Below are positions 33,874-43,369 of a DNA stretch of 64,000 bases, one piece after another. Source of the DNA: Devosia ginsengisoli (GTDB lineage Bacteria > Pseudomonadota > Alphaproteobacteria > Rhizobiales > Devosiaceae); assembly GCF_007859655.1 (NCBI RefSeq), contig NZ_CP042304.1, positions 2,356,001-2,420,000 on the forward strand. Direction: 5' to 3'. The notes under the pieces are model-generated. The model did not search any database and was not told the DNA's origin. It worked only from the letters and a program-made list of their open reading frames with translations. Numbering within the stretch: position 1 is the stretch's first letter; each line of letters opens with the position of its first letter. The position numbers and the translations under genes were made by a program.

Positions 33874-35770
33874 GCCCGGCCCAGACCATTGGTGGCGCGG
33901 TCGCGCGCGACGAGGAAGCTCACGGCATTCTGCGATGTCGCATGCCAGCCCTCGGGCGGTTTGGCATGCGCGCGCAGATGTTCGAACAGCGGCTCCAGCA
34001 CGGGTAATGCCGGCGGGCCTGCCGCCACCGCCGCCTTGTCGGGCGAAGCGGCAAACCAGCTGGCCAGCATGTGACGCCCCGGCGCGATGGTCAGCCGGGC
34101 CTGCGGCACCACGGCGCGCGGGAAATAGAGATGCGAGCCCGGTGCGCCGATCTGGTGCTGCAACGTCACCGGCGCCGGGGCGGCCAGCACAAGCAGCGCC
34201 GAGGCGTCATCGCTGGTCGTCAGTGTGATCGTATTGTCCGTCGCGGCCAGGCTGACCGAGGCGCGGCTCGGCATGGGCAGGGAGAACCCACCCTCCGCCA
34301 GATCGAGACCGATTTCGGTATCGATGGCATGCACGCGGAAATGGCCGACGCCCGCGGGAATGCTGGCTGTTTCCACCGTCACGCCGGGCAGCGGGCTCCA
34401 TCTGGAATATTGCATGCCATCGACGATGCCATGGGCATCGCTGTGCTTGCGCATGGCGAAGTGAATGCCGTCGGCGCTCAGCGCCAGCATGGAGTCGAAA
34501 GCCCCATAGGCAAAGCAGCGGCTGTCGCGCTCGACGCCAAAACCGTAGCGGGTGGAATAGGCGAATTTGCCGTATTTTTCGGCGGTGTGCAGGAAGCGAT
34601 CGGCTGCCTCCTGGCCGCCGGCCAAAACCGTGACCACGCCCTTGTGGCGCTGCATGACCATGCCGGGAACCGGCTGGATGCGCGCCTCGGGCTCGGTGGC
34701 GGGCGCTTCCTCTGCCGCCTGCCAGAAGGCGTGGTCGGCCGGCAGCGCCAAGGGCAAGAAGGCCTTGAAGGCCCAATAGGGGCTTTGGGCGGAAGTATAG
34801 AATTCGGCGACTACCGGATTGGGATAGGCATAGCCCATGGACAGCACGCCATCGCGGTCCAGCGCCTCGGTATTTTGCCACCAGCGGATATTGCCCAGCG
34901 CCAGGCGCTTCAGCGCGCCGGGGCCGAATGCGGAAGCATCCGCGAAGGCCGCCGCGCTCCAGAACGAACCATGCGCGAAGCGATAAGGCAGGCTGCGGCC
35001 ATAGGGCAGAGCCGCACCATCATCGGCGAACCATTCGCGGAACTGCCGGCCGAAAGCCGTGGCCCGGTCGCGCAATCGCTTGCCGCGCACCGCGTCCCCG
35101 AGAATTGGGCATAGAGCAGGCCATAGAAATGCATGGCGAAGCCGACATAGTGATCGACCTGCGGGCGGTGGCCGTCGGACGACCAGCCATCCGGCCCCAT
35201 GGCGCAGGATTCGAGAAAATCCAGCAACGCGTCGCGCTTCTGTCGGTGGGTGTCGTAGCCCAGCGCGTTGAGCGCCAGATGGGCGAGTACCGAGAAATAG
35301 CCCCAATTGTTAGGCGGCGACTTGACCTCGGTCACCTGCCGCAGCCAGCGCACGAGATTTGCCCTGGCCTTGTCGTCCAGTAGCGCCCAGCTCTTTTCCG
35401 GCACCAGCATCAGGGTGAAGGAGATGGCCGCCGATTCGACGATGCGCTGGTCGAAATCCACCACATCGCCCCAATATTCGGGATGCTGGGGGTCCACGCC
35501 ATTGCCGAGGCCCTTGAGCACTTCCGGCCAGAATGGCAGCTCATACCCACCCTTCAGCAGGGGCGCCAGGCCCCAGAGCGGCCGCGCGAAGCCTTCGAGC
35601 TCGGCCGATTCCACATCGAAATCCCCGGCGAACGGCGCCAGGCGCACCCTGGCGCGGCCCGGCGAATAATAGGCCTCGAGCGGGGCATGCAGGGAGCGCA
35701 GATAGGCCGCCATTTCATCGCGGGTGGTGACCGGCGCGGCATGGCGCGGATGGGTGGGAGCGGCACTCAT
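33870..35770 (-). pseudogene. DUF2264 protein (possible GH154-type glucuronidase), single-base frameshift
   Basis: Two overlapping frames form one protein of about 633 residues after adding one base in the C run at 35096-35099. The N-terminal part (RPLWGLAPLLKGG, NNWGYFSVLAHLALNALG, DGWSSDGHRPQVDHYVGFAMHFYG) is an alpha/alpha toroid. The second part continues with RQFREWFADDGAALPYGRSLPYRFAHGSFW and ends in a beta-rich domain. This is the DUF2264 layout. From memory DUF2264 contains exo-beta-glucuronidases of family GH154 acting on arabinogalactan side chains; the assignment here is inference. No signal peptide. The frameshift may be a sequencing error. Confidence 0.72.
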
Positions 35771-35773
35771 GGC

Positions 35774-36976
35774 TTACCAGAAGAAGCGGTGATGGCCGGC
35801 GGCGCGCATCAGCGCCTCCATCAGGTAATAGTCGCCATAGGGCAGCATGCTGCGCACACGGCCCTTGGGCACGTTGGCGGCGCCTTCATCGAGAAAGCCA
35901 TGCGCTTGTGGGTTGTCGGTCAGGTCGCAGCGCTGCAGCAGCCCGTCGAGCAGCCGCAGGCCCATGGTGTGCCAGCGCCGCCGCTCGTCGCCTTCGACGA
36001 GACTCGCCAGCAGCAGGTAGCCGGCCGCCGCGATGGCTCCGGCTGAACTATCGACCGGCATATTGTCTTCGCGCGGCGCATCGAAATCCCAGACCGGCAC
36101 CATGTCATCGCCCATGAGCTGCTCGAACCTGGCGCAGACCTTGCGCGCCGCTTCGAGGCTGAAGGCCTCCCCCGACAGGGCATAGGTCTGGGCGAAGCCA
36201 TGGATCAGCCAGGCCTGCCCGCGGCTCCAGCAGGAGGCATCGGCATAGCCCTGATGCGTCGCGCCGCCGACTGGCGCGCCTGTTCTGGGATCGAAGGCGA
36301 AGGTGTGGAAGCTGCTGCCATCGGGTCGCACAAGGTATTGCGCCGCCGTCTGCGCGTGGCGCGTGGCGATTTCGGCAAGGCGCGGATCGCCCTCCTGCTC
36401 GGCAGCCCAATAGAGCAAAGCCAGGTTCTGCATGGTGTCGGCGATCATGCGCCCCTTGACGAACCGCGCCCAGGCCTCGCCCTTTTCATTGTTATCGAAG
36501 GCGATTTTCTCGTCCCAGGCCAGCAGGTAGCCGCCATTGTCGACGAAGCGGCTGGCCAGCAGGCGCGCACCGCCAAGCGCTCGCTGCCGTGCCGCCTCCC
36601 GGCCGGTCAGCCGATAGTCCGCGACGCAGCTCAGCGAGAAGAGGAACCCCAGGTCATGGTCATGCCAGTCCGTCGTGACCAGCAGCCTGTCATAATAGGC
36701 GTCGCGCGCCCGGGCGCGGCCCCGGAAATAGTCGCGACCGGTCTCCTGATAGGCCAGCCACAGCGTGCCGATGCGGAACGAGGCCACCCAGTCATGCTCA
36801 GGGCAATAGGTCCAGCTCAGGTCGGCATTGCCCAGTCGCGGCGCCCGGTCGCCATCGATGTCGGACACGCGCTGCAGCAGGGCGATGCACCGCGCCAGCG
36901 CCGCGGCGTAGGGATCGTGACGGTCCATGCCATGCTCCCCGGCGGGAGCGGGCCGTGCAACTTCGAAAACAGTCAT
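35774..36976 (-). CDS. unsaturated glucuronyl hydrolase-like protein (GH88)
   Basis: A 400-residue alpha/alpha-barrel hydrolase. HDHDLGFLFSLSC near 106-118 contains the first conserved Asp. DNMQNLALLYWAA-type helices follow (IADTMQNLALLYWAAEQ near 155-171). CWSRGQAWLIHGFAQTYALSG near 228-248 and MPVDSSAGAIAAAGYLLLAS near 288-307 are typical of GH88. The enzyme removes delta-4,5-unsaturated uronic acids left by polysaccharide lyases, so its presence predicts lyase products. No signal peptide, hence cytoplasmic. Start ATG 36976 overlaps the stop of the aldo-keto reductase (TAATG). Confidence 0.88.
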   Translation of the reverse strand: MTVFEVARPAPAGEHGMDRHDPYAAALARCIALLQRVSDIDGDRAPRLGNADLSWTYCPEHDWVASFRIGTLWLAYQETGRDYFRGRARARDAYYDRLLVTTDWHDHDLGFLFSLSCVADYRLTGREAARQRALGGARLLASRFVDNGGYLLAWDEKIAFDNNEKGEAWARFVKGRMIADTMQNLALLYWAAEQEGDPRLAEIATRHAQTAAQYLVRPDGSSFHTFAFDPRTGAPVGGATHQGYADASCWSRGQAWLIHGFAQTYALSGEAFSLEAARKVCARFEQLMGDDMVPVWDFDAPREDNMPVDSSAGAIAAAGYLLLASLVEGDERRRWHTMGLRLLDGLLQRCDLTDNPQAHGFLDEGAANVPKGRVRSMLPYGDYYLMEALMRAAGHHRFFW

Positions 36977-37938
36977 TATTTGTCCAATGAATAGTGGCGG
37001 GCCAGCCCGCATTCGGCGAGGCGGGCCCAGAATTCGGAAGGGATCGGGTATTGGTAATTGGCGAAATTCGCCGCCAGTTGATCGGGGCTGGCCGTGGCCA
37101 CCAGCAGCGACGGAATGGCAGGGTGATCCTTGGCAAACTGCAATGCAGCAGCCGGCAGGGGCACGCCATATTCGACGCAGACCGCCTGCAACTGCCGGGT
37201 TTTTTCCAGCATGGCCTCATCGGCCGGGCGATATTGGAACAGCGCGCCGGGAACGGCGCCGGTGGCCAGGATGCCGGTATTGAACACGCCGCCCAGCAAT
37301 ATGGAGGTCGATTCCTCGCCGCAGAGCGGCAGCAGTTCCGGCTCGGCTTGCGGGTCGAGCAGCGTATAGCGCCCGGCCAGCAGGATGATATCGAGCGCCA
37401 CCTGTTCCATCACGCGCAGGCAGATGTCGACGCCATTGACGCCGATGCCGATGGCGGCGCAGGCGCCTTCGCGGCGCAATTGCTCCATCGCCTTCCAGCC
37501 GGAATCCATCAGGTCGGCGAAGTGGCTGCGCTCGCCATGGACGCCATAGCTTTCCGGGCCGATATCGTGCACCAGCAGGATGTCGAAGCGGTCGAGCCCC
37601 ATGCGCTGCCGGCTTTCCTCCACCGAGCGCATGATGCCGTCATAGCTGTAATCGAGCTGTCGCTGCAGCGCGCCGGTGGCATCGGGCGCCAATAGCCGCC
37701 CCACCTTGGTGGAGAGGGTGAATTCACCCCGCGGCTTTTCGGCGAGGAACCGGCCCATGCGGACCTCGGAAATGCCCGGTCCATAATGGGGCGCGGTATC
37801 GAAATGCCTTATGCCGCCGGTCCAGGCGGCTTCGAGCACGGCCTGGGCTCCGGCCTCGCTGACCGTCTCGATGCTGGCGCCACCAAAGGCCAGTTCGCAG
37901 ATTTCAAGATCGGTTTTGCCGACCTGCCGGAAACGCAT
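36976..37938 (-). CDS. aldo/keto reductase, L-fucose/D-threo-aldose 1-dehydrogenase-like
   Basis: A 320-residue AKR-fold enzyme. The catalytic tetrad is visible: Asp and Tyr in HFDTAPHYGPGISEVRMG near 45-62, Lys in FTLSTKVGRLL near 75-85 and His in DILLVHDIGPES near 117-128. Related enzymes oxidise L-fucose, L-galactose or D-arabinose at C1 to the lactone. With the mutarotase, lactonase and FAH hydrolase it forms most of a non-phosphorylative deoxyhexose route. It lies 13 bp after the transporter ATPase gene. Confidence 0.87.
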   Translation of the reverse strand: MRFRQVGKTDLEICELAFGGASIETVSEAGAQAVLEAAWTGGIRHFDTAPHYGPGISEVRMGRFLAEKPRGEFTLSTKVGRLLAPDATGALQRQLDYSYDGIMRSVEESRQRMGLDRFDILLVHDIGPESYGVHGERSHFADLMDSGWKAMEQLRREGACAAIGIGVNGVDICLRVMEQVALDIILLAGRYTLLDPQAEPELLPLCGEESTSILLGGVFNTGILATGAVPGALFQYRPADEAMLEKTRQLQAVCVEYGVPLPAAALQFAKDHPAIPSLLVATASPDQLAANFANYQYPIPSEFWARLAECGLARHYSLDK

Positions 37939-37951
37939 CCGCGTTCACTCC

Positions 37952-38953
37952 TCAGTTGATGCGTTTGCCCGCTGCATCGAACAGGTGCACATGCTCGGGC
38001 TGGGGCGTGACGTGGATGGTCTGCCCCTGCGCGGCGAGATAGGTGCCCTCGGCCCGCAGGATGACCGGCCCGAGGGCCCCGCCATCGGCATGCACGATCG
38101 TGTCGGCGCCCAACTTTTCGACATAGGTCACGGTCAACGGCCAGGCATCCGGCCCGTCCCCGATCACCAGGTTTTCCGGCCGCACGCCCAGATGCGTGGC
38201 TCCCGCCTTCGCGGCGACATCCCCGCCGAAAATGTTCATCTTGGGCGAGCCGATGAATTCGGCGACGAAAATGCTGGCCGGCTTGTTGTAGAGATCGAGC
38301 GGCTCGCCGGTCTGCTCGATGCTGCCCTTGTTGAGCACCACGATCGTATCGGCCATGGTCATCGCCTCGACCTGGTCGTGGGTGACATAGACCATGGTCG
38401 CGCCGAGCCGGGCATGCAACTGCGCCAGCTCGATGCGCATCTGGTTGCGCAGGGCGGCGTCGAGGTTGCTCAGCGGCTCGTCGAACAGGAACACTTTGGG
38501 ATCGCGCACGATGGCGCGGCCGATGGCGACCCGCTGCCGCTGCCCGCCCGAAAGCTCGGCCGGCTTGCGCTTGAGATAATCGGTCAGTTGCAGGATGGCG
38601 GCGGCGCCGCGCACGCGCTCCTCGATCTGCGGCTTGGGCATGCGCGCGATTTTCAGCCCATAGGCCATGTTGTCGTAGACCGTCATATGCGGATAAAGCG
38701 CATAGGATTGGAACACCATGGCAATGCCGCGCTCGGAGGGCTCATTGTCCGTCACATCGACGCCGTCGATAAAGACGGCGCCTGATGTCACTTCCTCGAG
38801 CCCGGCAATCATGCGCAACAGCGTGGATTTCCCGCAGCCCGACGGGCCGAGCAGGACCGTGAACGATCCGCCCGCCAGCGCGAGCGACAGGCCGGGAATG
38901 ACCTCCACATTGCCGTAGCTCTTGGTGACATTGTCGATTCTGATATCGGACAT
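37952..38953 (-). CDS. sugar ABC transporter ATPase (UgpC/MsmX type)
   Basis: A 333-residue ATPase with Walker A GPSGCGKST (about 37-45), signature LSGGQRQRVAIGRAIV (about 134-149), Walker B VFLFDEPLSNLD (about 154-165) and H-loop VTHDQVEAM (about 189-197). A C-terminal TOBE/MalK-like regulatory region of about 100 residues follows (LGVRPENLVIGDG). It powers the LplB/LplC permease encoded three genes upstream in the operon. AGGAGG immediately precedes ATG 38953. Confidence 0.95.
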   Translation of the reverse strand: MSDIRIDNVTKSYGNVEVIPGLSLALAGGSFTVLLGPSGCGKSTLLRMIAGLEEVTSGAVFIDGVDVTDNEPSERGIAMVFQSYALYPHMTVYDNMAYGLKIARMPKPQIEERVRGAAAILQLTDYLKRKPAELSGGQRQRVAIGRAIVRDPKVFLFDEPLSNLDAALRNQMRIELAQLHARLGATMVYVTHDQVEAMTMADTIVVLNKGSIEQTGEPLDLYNKPASIFVAEFIGSPKMNIFGGDVAAKAGATHLGVRPENLVIGDGPDAWPLTVTYVEKLGADTIVHADGGALGPVILRAEGTYLAAQGQTIHVTPQPEHVHLFDAAGKRIN

Positions 38954-38962
38954 CGATCCTCC

Positions 38963-40891
38963 TCAGGCGTTGGTGCGCGACGCATAGGCCGCATAATCGG
39001 GCAGGTCATAGCCGGGCTCGGCGGCGAGGCGGGCCAGGCCGACATCGAGCCGGATCGTGCTGGCCGGCGGCAGGTCCACCACCATGTAGCGACCGCCAAT
39101 GGCCGTGGCCTCGCCTGCCCCATCGACGCGAACCGCGGTGATGCGGTGCTCGCCATGGAACCCGCCCTGCACCAGCACGCGACGGGACTCGGTCTTGGAG
39201 AGGTTCACCAGTTGCAGCCCGGCGCTGGCTTCGCCCACGGCGTAAACCAGCGCAGCGACATCCTCCGGCAGGCCGGGACGGCCCTGGTCGGGATCGAAAT
39301 GGCGGAAGCAGCTCTGGATGAAGCCGCCATTATAGAGCGCCTGCGGCGCCCCCAGCGTCAGTTGGATCAGCGCTTCGGTCGTCACCGGATTGTGGTTCTG
39401 CCAGTGATGGATATGCACGGTGCTGAGATCGGCGACGTCGGTGCGCACCATCTCGAGGCGATGCTCGACCTGTTCGGCAGCGTGCCGCAGGGCGATCTCG
39501 GGATAGTCGGGATTGTTGCCCTCGAGGAATTTCAGCCACGGCCGGTCATGGCTGTCATCGCCCTTGGAATGGAACGGATAGCTCTGCGTCCAGTCATAGG
39601 GTTCGTCCTGCTCCAGTTGCACCATGCGGGCGCGGTCGGCGGGCGACTGCGTGACGGCCCAGGTCTGCACCAGGTTGGCGAGGCCGATGGTCTGGAAATC
39701 GAACCAGCCGCTATCCTTGTAGCGCTTGGGCATGACATAGGTGTCGTAGCGCCCGGTCACTTCAGCCGCATTGCGGACCCAGGCATTGGAAATCGAGGAT
39801 TCGATGGTGCGGAAATCCTCGATGCGCTTGCCCTTGGCATAGAGCATGTCGAAGTGCCGCCCCGGCAGGTCGAGCCAACCGGTATCGCCGGTCAGCATGG
39901 TGGTGTTGATGGCGGCGACCGTGGCCGCGTCGATCACGCTGTCATAGCCATGCGGCCAGCTCCAGCCATAGGCCGCGCCATACCAACGCCCGTCGAAATA
40001 TTCGCCGACCGCGCCGCCCAGCCCGACATTGTCGGGCAGCACGCCATCATTGGCCTCGGCGCGCGCCCACCAGCCATCGACATAGCGCACCACCCATTGC
40101 CGGAAGACCGGATCGCGCGTCATCAGGAAGGCATTGGTGACCAGGCTCGTCACCGGCAGGTTGGCGACACTGTCGCCCTTGCCCATACGCTCGTTCATCG
40201 AGGCGATCAGGCGCTTGCTGTTTTCGGCGCGGCGCGGGTCGTTATGCCAGGCCGCGATATCGTCATAGGAGGTGATGCCGGGCACGTCGTCGAACGGCAG
40301 GCCATAGGGCGCCATGCCCTTGGACCACATGGAATCGCCGTCGATATAACCCCAGCGCGGGCCCTTGGAGCCGTTATGCACGGCGCGGATGATATTGTGT
40401 TCCTCGTCGTAGTTCGGCGCTTCCGGCTCGGCATTCATGTAGAAGCCGGCAAAGCGGCGCGCCCGCTCCTGCAGCTTGGCATTGTCGGGGTCCGCCGCGC
40501 AGAGGAAATAGAACAGCAGATTGCCTTCGCTCTGGTGGAACTGGTCGTAACCGACCTCGTATTCGTTATGCACAAGGCCGAAAGCGGCGCCCTGCACGGT
40601 CATCGCTTCCCACTGGCGATGGCCCTTGTCCAGCAGGTGCGCCGGGGCACCCAGCAGGTAAGCGAGCGGGAAATTGTAGAAGGACTCGTAGAGATCATCG
40701 AGCCCGTCCCGCCCCTGCACCCAGTTGTCGCGATAGATCAGCGTGCCGTCTGCCTTGAGATATTTGGCCAGGAACGGCTCTACCGCCGTGCCGAGGCGCG
40801 CCAGCAGGTCGCGCTCGGCAACGGCCCAGGCCGGTGGATTGGCACAGGCCTGGGTGGCTTTCACGCCGGGATGGGCAAATGATTTGGTCAT
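38963..40891 (-). CDS. 642-residue toroid-like protein, candidate carbohydrate-active enzyme
   Basis: I cannot place this protein in a family with confidence. There is no signal peptide. Residues about 30-470 are helical and rich in Trp, Tyr, Asp and His, with toroid-like motifs such as YESFYNFPLAYLLG, NEYEVGYDQFHQSEGNLLF, WGYIDGDSMWSKGM and YGAAYGWSWPHGYDS. Residues about 530-620 form a beta domain (GLQLVNLSKTESRRVLVQGG, YMVVDLPPASTIRLDVGLAR). Toroid plus beta-sandwich is the layout of several polysaccharide-lyase and hydrolase families; PL27 (rhamnose-glucuronate lyase) is one specific idea to test. It lies in the middle of the glycan operon between SBP2 and the ATPase, so a role in breaking imported oligosaccharides is likely. 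Confidence 0.75.
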   Translation of the reverse strand: MTKSFAHPGVKATQACANPPAWAVAERDLLARLGTAVEPFLAKYLKADGTLIYRDNWVQGRDGLDDLYESFYNFPLAYLLGAPAHLLDKGHRQWEAMTVQGAAFGLVHNEYEVGYDQFHQSEGNLLFYFLCAADPDNAKLQERARRFAGFYMNAEPEAPNYDEEHNIIRAVHNGSKGPRWGYIDGDSMWSKGMAPYGLPFDDVPGITSYDDIAAWHNDPRRAENSKRLIASMNERMGKGDSVANLPVTSLVTNAFLMTRDPVFRQWVVRYVDGWWARAEANDGVLPDNVGLGGAVGEYFDGRWYGAAYGWSWPHGYDSVIDAATVAAINTTMLTGDTGWLDLPGRHFDMLYAKGKRIEDFRTIESSISNAWVRNAAEVTGRYDTYVMPKRYKDSGWFDFQTIGLANLVQTWAVTQSPADRARMVQLEQDEPYDWTQSYPFHSKGDDSHDRPWLKFLEGNNPDYPEIALRHAAEQVEHRLEMVRTDVADLSTVHIHHWQNHNPVTTEALIQLTLGAPQALYNGGFIQSCFRHFDPDQGRPGLPEDVAALVYAVGEASAGLQLVNLSKTESRRVLVQGGFHGEHRITAVRVDGAGEATAIGGRYMVVDLPPASTIRLDVGLARLAAEPGYDLPDYAAYASRTNA

Positions 40892-40963
40892 TGAAAAAAG
40901 CTCTCGGCGGGAAAGGGTGTCCGCCGGCGCGGGAAGACGCCGACGGACCGGTCCGGGAGGACC

Positions 40964-42414
40964 TTACTGTTGCTGCGCTGCCCACTCGGCGATCTGGCGG
41001 GTCATTTCTTCCTGCACCCGGGCCAGGCCGGCGGCTTCGAGCGCGGCGATCTGCTGGTCGATATAGCCATCCACGTCCTCGACGCGGCCGCCTTCCAGCG
41101 GTTCGAAATTAGCGAGGATCGAGGACATGGCCGCCACTTCGTTCTCGACCGGCGAGGTATCGAAGGAGAAGCCCAGGATGACCGAGGCGACGGCCTCGGC
41201 ATTGACCTTTTCCGCTTCGGCATTATCGGCCGCATCGGTGGCGCGCTGCGGATAGGCCAGGTAGCTGTTGCCCCACACCCAGTTGATATTCGGCCAGTAG
41301 GAGGCGGTGTCCAGCAGCTCGACCAGGCCGGTATCGGCATTGTGCTGCCAGTTCACGCCCTCGATGCCCAGCGACAGGATGTTGAATACCTCGGCATCGG
41401 TATGCAGCAGGGTGATCAGCTTGAGCGCTTCGACCGGGTGCTGGCTGTCGGCGGAGATGGCCATCATCGACGCATTCATCGCCGCCGTGGTCAGCACCAG
41501 GGGTGCAAAACGCTTGGGCGTGAAATCGAGGCCGAGGAAGACGCGATCCACCGGGCGATCCTGGGCGCTGTCGAGGCTGAAGCCGGTGGTTCCGGCCTGC
41601 AGCGCCGCACGGGCCTGTTCGCGGTTCTGCGGATTGGGTTCGGTCAGGCCGGCAAGATGCCATTCGCGGCGCAGCCGCATCAATTCGCGGAATTCCTCGG
41701 TGCCGTAGAGGTTGACGACCTTGCGTTCCGGGTCATCCATCTTGACGACGGCTGCCGCATTGGGCCCGAGCGCCGGGTCATAGCCAAAAAGCTCCGGCAG
41801 GGCGGCAAGACGACCGCCGAAGGCGTAATAGCCCTCGCCCTCGCCGGCCACGACCCTCTCGAAAACCGGCGTCAGGTCATCGAACCAGTCAATGGCATTG
41901 AGGTCGATGTCATACTTTTCCAGCAGCTCGGTCCTGGTGTTGAAACCGAAGCTCTTGGGAAACAACTGCTGCACGGGAATACCGTAAAGCGCGCCATTCA
42001 TCGTGCCGACGGCCAGGAGTTCGGGGAGACCGCCTGCTGCAGCTCCGGCACGTCGTCCAGATACTCGTCGAGGGCCATGTAATTGCCCTGCGCCACATTG
42101 CGATAGACGTTGTTGGTCCAGGGCGCCGTCATGGAAATGTCGAACGGCTCGCGGGCCGACATCACCAGCGTCATGCGCTGGTTGTAGTCGGCCGACGGGA
42201 TCGGCACGATATCGAGATGCGCGCCGATCTTTTCCTCCAGGATCGGGTTCACCTCAGCCATGACCTTGGCGACGCCGTCGGTGGTCCAGGTGCCGGTGGC
42301 ACCAAAGGGCAGCATCATGCGCAGGGTGGGCACGTCCTGCGCACTCGCCAGGGCGGTGCCCATGAGCATGAACGCACCGACGGCCGCCGTGATCGACGTT
42401 ATCCGCATTGTCAT
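40964..42414 (-). pseudogene. sugar ABC transporter substrate-binding protein (SBP2), single-base frameshift
   Basis: The N-terminal frame runs from ATG 42414 and stops after VPELQQAVSP; the C-terminal frame resumes at MNGALYGIPVQQ. Adding one C to the run at 42023-42026 (minus strand CCCC to CCCCC) yields SPELLAVGTMNG and a protein of 483 residues, exactly the length of the paralogue SBP1 at 29194. It has a signal peptide (MTMRITSITAAVGAFMLMGTALASAQ). AGGAGG at 42423-42428 supports the start. It is the cognate binding protein of the LplBC permease encoded just upstream. A real frameshift would leave SBP1 as the only working receptor; a sequencing error is the simpler explanation. Confidence 0.82.
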
Positions 42415-42472
42415 TGTCGTTTCCTCCTGATTGACGGGTTCTTGTGGTTGGCAGGTGTTCCCGGCGGGGAGC

Positions 42473-43369
42473 TCACTTGAAGGCCCCCAGGGTTGCGCCG
42501 CGAACGAGATATTTCTGGAAGACGAGGAACAGCAGGGCTGCCGGACCGGTAGCAATCACCGCGATGGCCATGCGCACGCTTTGCGCCGGAATGGCCACGC
42601 CCATGCTGGCATAGACATCGCTTTCCTGGAGCAGTTGGATGTTCTGCTGAATCTGGAACAGCAGGTATTGCAGCGTGACCTTTTCGGGGTCGCGGATGAA
42701 GTAGAGGACGTTGACCCACTCGTTCCAATAGGTGAGCGCCGTCATCAGGCCCACCGTGGCCAGAGCCGGCGCCGCCATGGGCATGGCGATCTGCAGGAAG
42801 ATGCGGAACTCGCCCGCGCCGTCCATGCGCGCGGCCTCGAACACCTCGCCCGGCAAAGCCGCGAAATAGGTGCGCAGGATCAGGACGAAGAACACGTTGA
42901 CCAGGTTGGGCAGGATCAGCGCCAGGTAATTGTCCACCAGCCCCAGATACTGGGTCATCAGGATGTAGAACGGCACGAAGCCGCCATTGAACAGCAGGGT
43001 GAAGAACACCGCGAAGGACAGGATGCGCCGGAAGCGGAAATTAGGCCGCGACAGGGCATAGGCCAGCAATGACATGACGAAGAGGCCGACAGTCGTGCCC
43101 ACCACTGTGATGCCGATGGTGACGAAATAGGCGCGATAGATCTGCGTGCCCGTATCGGCCACATATTGATAGGCGAAAGTTGTGAAGCCCTGCGGCAACA
43201 GTGAGAAGCCCCGCCGCGTCAGCAGCGTATCATCCGAAAACGACGCCGAGACGATCAGCAGCAGCGGCATCAGTGTCGCGCCGGCGAAGACGATGAGCGC
43301 GACATGGGGCAGCGCGTTGGCGATGAACCGGTCCCACCGGAAGGTGCGTTTGCGAGCAATGGCAGTCAT
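42473..43369 (-). CDS. oligosaccharide ABC permease, LplC/YtcP-like
   Basis: A 298-residue inner-membrane permease with six hydrophobic segments, starting ALPHVALIVFAGATLMPLLLIV, and the EAA coupling loop EVFEAARMDGAGEFRIFLQIAMP near 183-205. Long LplC features are present (FNGGFVPFYILMTQYLGLVDN, TYWNEWVNVLYFIRDPEK). It pairs with the LplB-like permease whose stop overlaps its ATG (43369). In Bacillus, LplB/LplC-type permeases import uronate- and rhamnose-containing oligosaccharides (family knowledge). Confidence 0.94.
   Translation of the reverse strand: MTAIARKRTFRWDRFIANALPHVALIVFAGATLMPLLLIVSASFSDDTLLTRRGFSLLPQGFTTFAYQYVADTGTQIYRAYFVTIGITVVGTTVGLFVMSLLAYALSRPNFRFRRILSFAVFFTLLFNGGFVPFYILMTQYLGLVDNYLALILPNLVNVFFVLILRTYFAALPGEVFEAARMDGAGEFRIFLQIAMPMAAPALATVGLMTALTYWNEWVNVLYFIRDPEKVTLQYLLFQIQQNIQLLQESDVYASMGVAIPAQSVRMAIAVIATGPAALLFLVFQKYLVRGATLGAFK

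Noticed and set aside
39146..40882. Open frame of about 578 codons opposite the toroid protein gene
   Set aside because: The minus-strand frame has structured toroid motifs and fits the operon; the plus-strand frame is compositionally biased and would break the operon.
42001..42001. Treating the C-terminal part of SBP2 (from ATG 42001) as its own gene
   Set aside because: It lacks a signal peptide and ribosome-binding site, and its first residue aligns with an internal residue of SBP1; it is the second half of a frameshifted gene.
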